A stretch of DNA of 12,801 nt, taken from Burkholderiales bacterium. Lineage in GTDB: Bacteria; Pseudomonadota; Gammaproteobacteria; Burkholderiales; Chitinimonadaceae. The notes beneath the pieces were generated by a model. It was not told where the DNA came from. It searched no databases and worked only from the letters and a program-made list of their open reading frames with translations. Location of the stretch: the NCBI GenBank assembly GCA_019234745.1, contig JAFAKZ010000061.1:1-12801 (forward strand). Reading direction: 5' to 3'. A program made the translations under genes and the position numbers. This document shows positions 1-7,163 of this stretch, piece after piece (positions within the stretch are counted from its first letter, which is position 1; every line of letters starts with the position of its first letter).

Positions 1-489
1 AGCAACAACTGGGCCGTGGGCGCACCGCCGCAGAACACGGGCAACAACGCCAGCAATCTGGCGACGATGACGCCGCTGTTGAACAACGCGGGAACCGCCG
101 TGACTGGGGCGGACATTGCGCACACGACCCTGGCCTTCCAAGACTTCCTGCGCATGCGCCAGGATACGTCCATGTTCCGCCTGAAGACCGCAGCGGCAAT
201 CGAGAGCTGCGTGAGCTTCCCCGATCAAGGTGCGCAGCAGCTGGGCTTGATCGTCATGCGCGTCGCCGGCAGCAGCGGTTGTGGTGATCAGAAATACAAG
301 AGCGTGGTCGTGTTGTTCAATGCCAATAAGGTTGCGCAGCAGTTCACGTTGAGCGCTTACGCCGGCCACAACGTGGCACTGCATAGCGTGCAGGCCAATG
401 GCAGCGATACGGTGGTGAAGACGGCGGCGTTCAGCAATGGTACTTTCTCGATCCCGCCGCGCACGACGGCCGTGTTTGTTGAACAGTGA
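1..489 (+). CDS. Pullulanase-type alpha-1,6-glucosidase, C-terminal fragment
   Basis: This is the 3' end of a gene cut by the left edge of the window; the frame is open from base 1 to TGA at 487-489. The visible 162 residues match the C-terminal part of pullulanase-type debranching enzymes (the DUF3372-like region). They begin with an SNNWAVGAPP stretch, followed by a FRLKTAAAI segment. The beta-sandwich part ends with VVVLFNANK and a terminal PPRTTAVFVEQ. Such enzymes hydrolyse alpha-1,6 branch points in glycogen, starch or pullulan and are often secreted or lipid-anchored. The catalytic (beta/alpha)8 barrel and any signal peptide lie outside the window, so activity and location cannot be judged. 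The next gene starts 6 bases after the stop on the same strand, suggesting co-transcription. Family assignment is by recognition of the C-terminal pattern. Confidence 0.8.
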   Translation, partial: SNNWAVGAPPQNTGNNASNLATMTPLLNNAGTAVTGADIAHTTLAFQDFLRMRQDTSMFRLKTAAAIESCVSFPDQGAQQLGLIVMRVAGSSGCGDQKYKSVVVLFNANKVAQQFTLSAYAGHNVALHSVQANGSDTVVKTAAFSNGTFSIPPRTTAVFVEQ

Positions 490-495
490 CGAGTA

Positions 496-1773
496 ATGAA
501 GGCAGCGAGTAAGGCACAGCAGTGGGTGGAAGCTGGGCGCAGCGCCCAGCATGCTGGCCGGGTGGCCGACGCCGCCAAGGCCTATCAGCAAGCGCTGGCA
601 CTGGATGCCGACCATGGCCCAGCGCTTTGTGGTCTGGGTGAAATCTGGTTGCAGCAAGGCATGCTGGACGCGGCCCGCGCCATGTTCGAGCGCGCAGCAA
701 CCGTCCTGACCGACGATGCCAAGCTCTGGCGCAGCTTGGGGCAGTTGTACGAACGCCAGGCGCAGCCTGCCAAGGCTGCGGATGCCTATGGTCGTGCTAG
801 CATCTTGGCGCCCCAGGACGTTGCTACCTGGGGGGCGCTGGCCCGCGTGCAAGGTAGGATTGGCAATGCCGATGGGGCTCGGGATGCACACGAGCAACTG
901 CTACGGCACGCGCCCAATCATCTTCCTTCGCTTATGGCACTGGTGCGCGATGCCTATGCCCGCAACGACGAAGCCACTGTACAACGACACTACCGGGCCG
1001 CCCTGGCCTGCGATGCCCGCGTTGGGGGCGAGCTGATGCCGGGATTCGTTTCGCCGCTAGGGCAGGGCGGGGCAGCGTCCGACCCGTTCCCCTTGTTGGA
1101 TGTGGCACCGACTGCAGATCGCAATGTAGTAGAACAAATAGTGGCCGGTGCCGACCTGCACATCCTCGACGATTTTCTCGACGATCCGGACGCGGCCCGC
1201 GCTTGGGCTGGCTCACTCGACTACCCCGCGAGCGGCAACTACCCCGGCCAACAGACGGGGCCCCTACCTTGCGCGGACTTGATGCAACGCCTCGCCGACC
1301 GCCTGGGGCAACGCATCAAGTGGATATCGCCCGACAATGGCGTGGTGCGGCTTACGTTAGCCGATGCCAGCGCACGTACGGATATTCACGTGGACGATGA
1401 GCAGGCGGTGGACACGAACGTCTACGCCGCTGTGCTCTACCTGACTCCGCCCGAGTATTGCCACGGCGGCACGAGCTTCTGGCGGCATATGCCGACGAAC
1501 TGGATCAAGCGCCCGGCCGATGCGGACGTCCGTGCCGCAGGCTACGCCGACTTCAAGACCTTCCTACGCCGGGAAACACCGGCAACCCAGCTGCGCCGTT
1601 TCGACGAATTGGCCAGCGCGCGTAGCGACTGGCAGCGTCTATTCACCCTGCCCATGTGCTACAACCGCCTCGTGCTGTACAAGGGTAACTACTTCCATGC
1701 CATTGACAGCATCTTCGGCGGCGGTTTCGACGACGGTCGTCTGACTCGGTTGTTCACTTTCGAGCGTTATTGA
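496..1773 (+). CDS. TPR-repeat protein fused to a DUF6445-like Fe(II)/2-oxoglutarate-type oxygenase
   Basis: The protein has 425 residues. Residues about 6-141 form four TPR-like units of about 34 residues, recognisable by repeats such as GRVADAAKAYQQALALDAD and the following A..LG..W pattern. After a linker (about 175-215) comes a domain of about 205 residues resembling prolyl-4-hydroxylase-like or DUF6445 oxygenases. It has H298-x-D300 (DIHVDDE), a VLYLTPPEYCHGGTSFWR core, a distal H401 (NYFHAIDS) and R415 (GRLTRLFTF). These fit the iron-binding His-Asp-His triad and the arginine that holds 2-oxoglutarate. No signal peptide is seen, so it is probably cytoplasmic. The substrate is unknown; TPRs suggest a protein or peptide partner. 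The ATG lies 6 bases after the pullulanase stop with only a weak GACGAG upstream, consistent with translational coupling. Fold assignment is by motif; the function is inferred. Confidence 0.8.
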   Translation: MKAASKAQQWVEAGRSAQHAGRVADAAKAYQQALALDADHGPALCGLGEIWLQQGMLDAARAMFERAATVLTDDAKLWRSLGQLYERQAQPAKAADAYGRASILAPQDVATWGALARVQGRIGNADGARDAHEQLLRHAPNHLPSLMALVRDAYARNDEATVQRHYRAALACDARVGGELMPGFVSPLGQGGAASDPFPLLDVAPTADRNVVEQIVAGADLHILDDFLDDPDAARAWAGSLDYPASGNYPGQQTGPLPCADLMQRLADRLGQRIKWISPDNGVVRLTLADASARTDIHVDDEQAVDTNVYAAVLYLTPPEYCHGGTSFWRHMPTNWIKRPADADVRAAGYADFKTFLRRETPATQLRRFDELASARSDWQRLFTLPMCYNRLVLYKGNYFHAIDSIFGGGFDDGRLTRLFTFERY

Positions 1774-1798
1774 CGGCTTCGCGCAACGCTGTGATTTT

Positions 1799-1839
1799 GT
1801 TGTGAAATATTCACGTTTCCGGAACATAATATATTATGT
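1799..1839 (+). promoter_or_regulatory. AT-rich promoter region with two inverted repeats upstream of the first HD-GYP-like gene
   Basis: In the 202-base gap before the HD-GYP-like gene there is an AT-rich patch unlike its surroundings. It holds GTGAA-ATA-TTCAC (1802-1814) and a perfect 16-base palindrome, ACATAATATATTATGT (1824-1839). A possible sigma70 promoter is TTCACG (1810-1815), a 16-base spacer and TATTAT (1832-1837), so the palindromes would overlap the -35 and -10. The first repeat resembles a CRP half-site pair (TGTGA and TCACG), but its spacing is one base too short. Which protein binds here, if any, is unknown. Confidence 0.4.
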
Positions 1840-1886
1840 ATTTTTGCTCGCTTATGGATTTGATAGATTAGAATGGACTGATGTAG

Positions 1887-1913
1887 TCACGAAATGCCTG
1901 CGGGGTTTCGTGA
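1887..1913 (+). promoter_or_regulatory. Stem-loop in the leader of the first HD-GYP-like gene
   Basis: TCACGAAA (1887-1894) and TTTCGTGA (1906-1913) are perfectly complementary, giving an 8-bp stem with an 11-base loop. A transcript starting in the AT-rich region upstream would carry this hairpin about 60 bases before the ribosome binding site. There is no T-run after it, so it is not a typical intrinsic terminator. It could be an RNA element or a DNA operator; the sequence does not decide between them. Confidence 0.4.
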
Positions 1914-1975
1914 TGCAATGCCGGTAGAGCGGAGTCGGTCCTTTCGGGTGGATAGCAGTCGATAGGAGCATGGCC

Positions 1976-3223
1976 ATGGCAAATGCCAGGGTACGCGGAT
2001 CGGATATACAGCTTGGGCAGGCCCTGAAGTGGGATGTCTACGACAATAGCGGCTTGCTGCTGTTGAGCCGAGGCTATGTCATTAACAACGACGCCCAACT
2101 CGATCGACTGGTGCGTTTCGGCCTCTACGCGGATGCAGATGCGCTGGCGCGCACCCGTAACGAGCCCGTGGTCGAAGAGACGCGCCAACCCTCCGTTTCC
2201 GCCACGCTCAATCTCGCACGTCGCAAGCTCGATGCCCTGATAGCGGACGTCGAAGGGGCAGTCCGCCAAGGGCGCCTTGTGCCGGCACTCAATGACGTGG
2301 CCGGCCAAATCGATGCTGCGTGCTCGCAGGATGCGAATGTTGCCCTGGCGATGATTCTGCTGCGTCAGGAAGGTCGCTACGCCACGCGCCATATGGTGAA
2401 CGTAGCCACCGTGGTGCGCCTGGTCGCACGCAATATGGGCCTGTCCGCCCAGCAGGAAGGGGCGCTCGTTGCCGCGGCCCTCACCATGAACATCACCATG
2501 GTCGACTTTCAGGACGAACTGAAGTCGCAAAACGCGCCGCTGACCCCCACCCAGCGCACCAAGCTGGAACGCCATCCGATGGAAGCGCGCGACCTGCTGC
2601 TGCGCGCCGGCGTGACCGACCCCGTCTGGTTGTCGGCAGTCGCACAGCATCATGAACATCACGATGGTAGTGGTTACCCCGGCCACCTGAGCGGTACGGC
2701 GCTGGAGGTCTACGGCCAGTTGCTGGCATTGGCCGACATTTTCTGCGCCCGCATCACGCCGGCTGCCTATCGTCCTGCCGTGGCATCCAATGTGGCGCTG
2801 CGTGGCATCCTGATGGAGCGCGGCAAGTCCTTCGATCCGGCCGTTGCCGGCGTCTTCATCAAGACGCTCGGCGTATTCCCGCCCGGCATGCTGGTGCGTC
2901 TCGTGAATGGCGAGGTCGGCGTGGTTGTCAAACCCGGTTCCGGTCCGCAAAACCCGCTGGTGGCGAGCTATATCAACGCCAAAGGCACGCCGATGAACGT
3001 GGTCTTGCGCCGCGATACCAGCCAGGAAGCCTATGCCATCGCCGAAACGGTAGATCCGAAGTCCTTCTCGGCCTACGTGAACATGGAAGCGATTTGGGGC
3101 CTGACCGCTTCTGCCGTCGGCCCGGAAGCACGTCCGACTGGCGGCTATCCGCTGTCGTCCAGCCTGGCACCCACGCCAGGCGAAGACGTGACGCCGTCGG
3201 CCTCACTGCGCGAAGCGGCTTGA
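1976..3223 (+). CDS. Degenerate HD-GYP domain protein (MN-GYP variant), paralog 1
   Basis: The protein has 415 residues from ATG 1976. That start is chosen because AGGAG (1964-1968) lies 7 bases before it but only 1 base before the in-frame ATG at 1970. An N-terminal module (about 10-55, IQLGQALKWDVYDNSGLLLL) resembles the domain preceding HD-GYP in other betaproteobacteria. The HD-GYP-like domain spans about 125-310: H139 (TRHMV), then AALTMNITM where active enzymes have AALLHDIGK, H200 (ERHP), HHEHHDGSGYP (225-235) and D254 (LADIF). The HD dyad is therefore M171-N172 and the following Lys is also lost, while the GYP part is intact. HD-GYP enzymes hydrolyse cyclic di-GMP with a di- or tri-iron site. 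Loss of two ligands suggests a sensor, scaffold or altered enzyme. No membrane segments are seen. A related copy lies at 4826-5980. Confidence 0.85.
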   Translation: MANARVRGSDIQLGQALKWDVYDNSGLLLLSRGYVINNDAQLDRLVRFGLYADADALARTRNEPVVEETRQPSVSATLNLARRKLDALIADVEGAVRQGRLVPALNDVAGQIDAACSQDANVALAMILLRQEGRYATRHMVNVATVVRLVARNMGLSAQQEGALVAAALTMNITMVDFQDELKSQNAPLTPTQRTKLERHPMEARDLLLRAGVTDPVWLSAVAQHHEHHDGSGYPGHLSGTALEVYGQLLALADIFCARITPAAYRPAVASNVALRGILMERGKSFDPAVAGVFIKTLGVFPPGMLVRLVNGEVGVVVKPGSGPQNPLVASYINAKGTPMNVVLRRDTSQEAYAIAETVDPKSFSAYVNMEAIWGLTASAVGPEARPTGGYPLSSSLAPTPGEDVTPSASLREAA

Positions 3224-3237
3224 TTCGCTACTGCAAA

Positions 3238-4641
3238 CTACGCAGCCCAGCTCGCCGCATGCGTACCCAGCGGCACGCTGGGCAAGTCCCAGTGCGCCGG
3301 CGTGAGATCGAGTTGCGCCGCGTGGCGCACCGCTTTTAGTCGACCAAATCCGCTATCCGATTCTTCCAGAAACGAGCCGACGACTTCAGCCGGTGGTTCG
3401 ACACATGCAATCCCACCCTCAATGCGCCCCAGGCCACGCAGCCAATGCGCCGTTTGCGCCAACGATACGCGCACGTGCCAGCTACCGCCTTCGCTTGCGC
3501 GTCGATACAGCGCAGCCATGCTGCCCAGGGCCAGCAGATAGCCTGCGGCATGGTCCAACACCTGCGCCGGGAAAGGTCGCGGCGTGGTCTGCCCGGCAGC
3601 GGTCGCCTCTGCCACGTTGAAGCCAGCCGCCGTCTGCGTGAGCGAATCGAAGCCACGGCGCGCTGCCCAAGGGCCTGCATGGCCATAGGCGGAGAGTGAG
3701 GCGTAGACGAGACCCGGACGTTGCATGGCGGCCTGCTCCGGGCCGAATCCCAGCGCCTGCAGGCCGCCAGGCCGATAACCTTGGACGAAGACGTCGGCTT
3801 CGCCCAGCAGTCCGGCCAATTGCAGGCGGCCCGGCAGCGTCGTCAGGTCGATGTGGCAGGCGCGCTTGCCGCGGCCGTTGTCGATGACGGTAAGCGGAAT
3901 GCAGGGCAGGTTGGGCGAAGTAATCTGCAGCACGTCGGCGCCATGTGCGGCCAGCGTACGGCAGCCGACCGGGCCGGCGATCACGCGCGTCAGGTCCAGG
4001 ACATGCACGCCAGATAGCGGCCGCGGCCCGAAGGGAAGGGGCTGCGGCGGGGCTTCGCCTATCTTCTCGATACTGAAGATAGGCAGCTGGCTGATCGCAA
4101 TCCCCTGTGGGTGGGCGTCCCATTGCGCGAAACTACGCAAGGCCGTGGCGACCATGCCCCGTTCGGCAACGGCGTCTTCGAAGGCCTCGGCCGTCCATTG
4201 CATCAGGGTGTCCTGTACGGCCGTCTTGTCGTAGGCACAGCCGAGGATAGAGAGGATGCCGTCGCGGTGGTGCGGGAAGTTGGTATGGATGCGCACCCAG
4301 CCGTCTGCACAGCGATAAAGGCCGGCAATCTTGTCCCAGGGGTCAGCCGGCGCCTCGCCGTCCACGGTCAGGTAGCGTTCGCTGCGGAACTCGATGGCTG
4401 CGTGCCAGATGTCGACACTCACGGTCTGGCGAAGCCCACCTCGCTGCTCCCACAGTGCAGCGGCGGCGAGGCCGCTTGCGGCAATGGTCGACTGTGCCGC
4501 GGTACCAACGGCGAACGACGAGGGAAGAATCGGGTCTGCACCGATCAACCGGGCCTGTGTAAGCCAATGTTCCGGCATGCCGGCGGTCTGCCAGAGTTGC
4601 GCCAGGGCGGCGCGGCCCAAAGCGCTGGAATGCTGCGGCAT
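3238..4641 (-). CDS. Family III CoA-transferase (CaiB/BaiF type)
   Basis: The protein has 467 residues, with ATG at 4641 preceded by a strong AGGAGG. Residues about 207-240 (PLSGVHVLDLTRVIAGPVG, then LAAHGADVLQI) are the hallmark Rossmann-like start of CaiB/BaiF CoA-transferases. D363 in QVLDHAAGYLLALGSMAALYRR sits where the catalytic aspartate forms the acyl anhydride. The first about 200 residues contain a further copy of the latter half of the fold (ALWEQRGGLRQTVSVDIW, GLYRCADGWVRIH), giving a half-plus-whole arrangement. Such enzymes move CoA between carboxylic acids or act as acyl-CoA racemases; the substrate here cannot be told. The gene stands alone on the minus strand between the two HD-GYP-like paralogs, 14 bases from the end of the first and divergent from the second. 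Confidence is high for the superfamily and low for the reaction. Confidence 0.85.
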   Translation of the reverse strand: MPQHSSALGRAALAQLWQTAGMPEHWLTQARLIGADPILPSSFAVGTAAQSTIAASGLAAAALWEQRGGLRQTVSVDIWHAAIEFRSERYLTVDGEAPADPWDKIAGLYRCADGWVRIHTNFPHHRDGILSILGCAYDKTAVQDTLMQWTAEAFEDAVAERGMVATALRSFAQWDAHPQGIAISQLPIFSIEKIGEAPPQPLPFGPRPLSGVHVLDLTRVIAGPVGCRTLAAHGADVLQITSPNLPCIPLTVIDNGRGKRACHIDLTTLPGRLQLAGLLGEADVFVQGYRPGGLQALGFGPEQAAMQRPGLVYASLSAYGHAGPWAARRGFDSLTQTAAGFNVAEATAAGQTTPRPFPAQVLDHAAGYLLALGSMAALYRRASEGGSWHVRVSLAQTAHWLRGLGRIEGGIACVEPPAEVVGSFLEESDSGFGRLKAVRHAAQLDLTPAHWDLPSVPLGTHAASWAA

Positions 4642-4825
4642 GGTTCCTCCTGTATCAATTTTCGACTGTCATTTAGTAAGGACTTATATACGATTCGACC
4701 GAAATGCACTAAGTTGAAGTAGGCTCTATAGCGTATCGACCCTGATACTTTATAGGGTCTATCCACCTACCCAAGTAGGATCTTCATCACCAGTATTGGT
4801 TCGACAATTAGCGTGGGGAAAATCG
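4642..4825. promoter_or_regulatory. Divergent intergenic region with overlapping inverted repeats
   Basis: This 184-base AT-richer gap separates the CoA-transferase and the second HD-GYP-like gene, so it must hold both promoters. Three inverted repeats can be read: GTATC/GATAC (4733-4737 and 4744-4748), GACCCT/AGGGTC (4738-4743 and 4754-4759) and CCTAC-CCAA-GTAGG (4766-4779). The first two overlap and cannot form together. The word TCGAC occurs four times, near 4662, 4695, 4737 and 4801. A TATATA at 4685-4690 could be a -10 element, but no convincing -35 was found. The GGGGA at 4815-4819 is the ribosome binding site for GTG 4826. Confidence 0.4.
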
Positions 4826-5980
4826 GTGAGCGGTGCGAGCAAATCGCGCGTGAGACAGCCCGACATCCAGATCGGGCAGGCGTTGCGCTGGGACGTCTAC
4901 GATGGGGCTGGCGTGCTGTTGTTGCGCAAGGGCCAGGTCGTAGGCAGCGCCACGCAGTTGGAGCGGCTGATCGGCGCCGGCGTGTACGCCGATACAGCCG
5001 CGCTCGCGCGTAGCCGCAACGACGCCGAAGCACCGCCGCCCGGCCAGGTATCCGCCTTGCGTCAGCTGATGGTGGCGCGAAAGCGGTTGGACCTACTGTT
5101 CGGCAGCCTGGCCTCGATGATGGAGAACGGTACCTTCATTCCGCAGGTCATGGACATCGTGCGGCAGATCGACCTGGCCTGCACTACCGAACCCAATGTC
5201 GCGGTGGCTGTCATCCTGCTGCGCCAGGAGGGGCGCTATGCCACGCGGCACATGGTGGACGTCGCCATCGTCATACGGTTGGTGGCGCGGACCATGAACC
5301 TGCCGCGCGCGCAGGAAGATGCGCTGGTGGCCGCTGCACTCACCATGAATCTCTCCATGGTGGACCTGCAGGATGCGCTCAAGGACCAGAATGGTGCCCT
5401 GACGCCCGCCCAGCGCGAGCAGTTGGAGCGGCATCCGAGCGAAACCTGCAGCATGCTGGCTGCGGCTGGCGTTACCGACAAGGTATGGTTGCGCTCCATT
5501 GCGGAACACCACGAGCACGTCGACGGCTCGGGCTACCCGGCCAAGCTCAAGCGTGAGGCGTTGGGGCCTGGCGGCCAACTGCTGTGCCTGGCCGATGTCT
5601 TCTGCGCCCGCGTCACGCCCGCTGTTTACCGGCCAGCCGTCGCATCCAATATGGCGCTACGCAGCATCCTGCTGGAGCGCGGGAAGTCTTTCGACCCGGT
5701 TCTGGCGGGCCAATTCATCAAGACGCTGGGCGTCTTTCCGCCCGGTCTGCTCGTGCGCCTGGCCAATGGAGAAATCGGCATTGTGGCCAAGATGGGCGAG
5801 ACGCCTAACTACCCCCTTGTGGCCAGCATCATCGGCGCACAGGGTGTACCACTCACCATCGCGCTACGCCGCGACACGAACCAGGATGGCTACCGGATTG
5901 TCGAGACAGTCGACCCGAAGTCATTCTCGACCTATGTGAACATGGAGGCGATCTGGGGTGCGGCCGCGTCGATGAATTGA
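4826..5980 (+). CDS. Degenerate HD-GYP domain protein (MN-GYP variant), paralog 2
   Basis: The protein has 384 residues from GTG 4826. This start is preferred over TTG 4796 because GGGGA lies 6 bases upstream and the protein then begins at the same point as its paralog at 1976. It aligns with that paralog over nearly the whole length without large gaps. The order is the same: N-terminal module (IQIGQALRWDVYDGAGVLLL), H142 (TRHMV), AALTMNLSM in place of AALLHDIGK, H203 (ERHP), HHEHVDGSGYP (228-238) and D257 (LADVF). A conserved tail follows: FIKTLGVFPPGLLVRL, then VDPKSFSTYVNMEAIWG. The Ser/Pro-rich C-terminal tail of paralog 1 is absent. As there, the HD metal ligands are replaced by Met-Asn, so ordinary c-di-GMP phosphodiesterase activity is doubtful, while the GYP element is kept. 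It converges with clsB, with 9 bases between the two stops. Confidence 0.85.
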   Translation: MSGASKSRVRQPDIQIGQALRWDVYDGAGVLLLRKGQVVGSATQLERLIGAGVYADTAALARSRNDAEAPPPGQVSALRQLMVARKRLDLLFGSLASMMENGTFIPQVMDIVRQIDLACTTEPNVAVAVILLRQEGRYATRHMVDVAIVIRLVARTMNLPRAQEDALVAAALTMNLSMVDLQDALKDQNGALTPAQREQLERHPSETCSMLAAAGVTDKVWLRSIAEHHEHVDGSGYPAKLKREALGPGGQLLCLADVFCARVTPAVYRPAVASNMALRSILLERGKSFDPVLAGQFIKTLGVFPPGLLVRLANGEIGIVAKMGETPNYPLVASIIGAQGVPLTIALRRDTNQDGYRIVETVDPKSFSTYVNMEAIWGAAASMN

Positions 5981-5989
5981 CCGCCGGCG

Positions 5990-7144
5990 CTACTCTCGAT
6001 ATTCCTTCTTACCGTACCCGGTCAGCCCCAAGATCACCCGCACCATCAGGTAGGCCACCCAGGCTAGCATGCGGTTCCAGACGGAATGACGCGTGTGACC
6101 CATTTCCACCTTTACCGCATCGTGCTCGATATGGCGCAGGATGTCGTCGCGCAGCGCGCCGGCCAAGAAGGTGTCGCGCGCCACCACATTGGCCTCGCGT
6201 GCCGTCAGCAGGCTGAACGGGTCGATATTGGACGAACCCACGGTGAGCCAGATGCGGTCGATGACGGCAACCTTGGCGTGCATATAGCCCGCGCGGTACT
6301 CATAGATTTCCACGCCTACTGCCAGCAGCGGCCGGTACAGCACGCGCGTGGCGAAGAACAGCAGGGCGTGGTCGATGCGACCTTGCAGGAGTAGCACGAC
6401 GCGCGTCCGCCGCTTGGCGGCCGCCAGTAATGCATGGCGCAGCGTGATGCCGGGCAGGAAGTAGGCGTGTGCCAGGATGATCTCGTCGCGCGCATGCTGG
6501 ATGGCGTGCACATAGGCGGCTTCGATATCGCGGCGGTGGCGCAGATTGTCGCGCCGCACGAACTGCGCGTTCGTGTCACCTACCACTTCAGGCGGGGCAG
6601 GGCGGCGCGGCAGGTGCGACCAGTCGGCCTTGATCTGGCGCCAGCAGGTTTGCCGCCACTGCTTGGCAGCGGCCGCGCGCATATCGGCCACCAAGGGGCC
6701 TTCCACCTGCAGGGCGTAGTCGTAGCGCGGCGCGAGATCGGCGACGCGGTCGTCAATGATATTGATCCCGCCCACGAAGCCCACATTGCCGTCGACCACG
6801 ACCAGCTTGCGATGCAGGCGGCGCAGCCGTTCACGCTTGAAATGCAGGCGAAAGCTGTCTGGCCGGAAGAACAGCAGCCGCACGCCGGCTCGCTCCATGG
6901 CGCGTCGCTGTTGCGCGGCCAGGTCGCCCGCGCCGAAGCCGTCGAGCAATACCTGTACCGCGACACCACGCCGCGCCGCGCGGGCAAGCGCCGCCGCTAC
7001 GCGCCGGCCCGTTGCATCGTTGCGGAAGAGATAAGACTCGAGAAAGAGTTCACGCTGCGCCTCGTCGATGGCGCGCAGCATGGCGGGGAAATATTCGGCA
7101 CCGCTTCGTAGCAACGTCAGGCGATTGCCAGGCGTCCACGTCAT
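5990..7144 (-). CDS. clsB: Cardiolipin synthase ClsB (phospholipase D family)
   Basis: The protein has 384 residues and two HKD motifs of the phospholipase D superfamily. H111-x-K113-x4-D118 lies in HRKLVVVDGNVGFVGGIN, and H289-x-K291-x4-D296 in HAKVAVIDRIWLTVGSSNID. The opening TLLRSGAEYFPAMLRAIDEA and the length fit ClsB. ClsB enzymes make cardiolipin from phosphatidylglycerol and may also accept other head-group donors. There is no N-terminal transmembrane pair. A short hydrophobic stretch near the C-terminus (about 358-375, LAWVAYLMVRVILGL) could associate with the inner membrane. The ATG at 7144 follows the EEP gene by 19 bases on the same strand, so the two are probably co-transcribed; no strong Shine-Dalgarno is visible. 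Confidence 0.9.
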   Translation of the reverse strand: MTWTPGNRLTLLRSGAEYFPAMLRAIDEAQRELFLESYLFRNDATGRRVAAALARAARRGVAVQVLLDGFGAGDLAAQQRRAMERAGVRLLFFRPDSFRLHFKRERLRRLHRKLVVVDGNVGFVGGINIIDDRVADLAPRYDYALQVEGPLVADMRAAAAKQWRQTCWRQIKADWSHLPRRPAPPEVVGDTNAQFVRRDNLRHRRDIEAAYVHAIQHARDEIILAHAYFLPGITLRHALLAAAKRRTRVVLLLQGRIDHALLFFATRVLYRPLLAVGVEIYEYRAGYMHAKVAVIDRIWLTVGSSNIDPFSLLTAREANVVARDTFLAGALRDDILRHIEHDAVKVEMGHTRHSVWNRMLAWVAYLMVRVILGLTGYGKKEYRE

Positions 7145-7163
7145 AGGCTAGGGCCTTAATCCG

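Noticed and set aside
1801..1815. A CRP site (TGTGA...TCACG)
   Set aside because: The half-sites are 5 bases apart instead of 6, and the second half-site departs from TCACA.
1887..1975. A c-di-GMP riboswitch in front of the first HD-GYP-like gene
   Set aside because: The leader has a strong hairpin but none of the conserved GEMM-type core or tetraloop-receptor sequence could be read.
1868..2950. A 360-codon minus-strand frame opposite the first HD-GYP-like gene
   Set aside because: The plus-strand product has clear conserved motifs and a ribosome site; the reverse frame has neither.
4796..4825. TTG start at 4796 for the second HD-GYP-like gene
   Set aside because: No ribosome site precedes it, whereas GTG 4826 has GGGGA at good distance and matches the start of the paralog.
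6434..7111. A long plus-strand frame opposite clsB
   Set aside because: clsB on the minus strand has both HKD motifs; the opposite frame is a shadow caused by high GC content.
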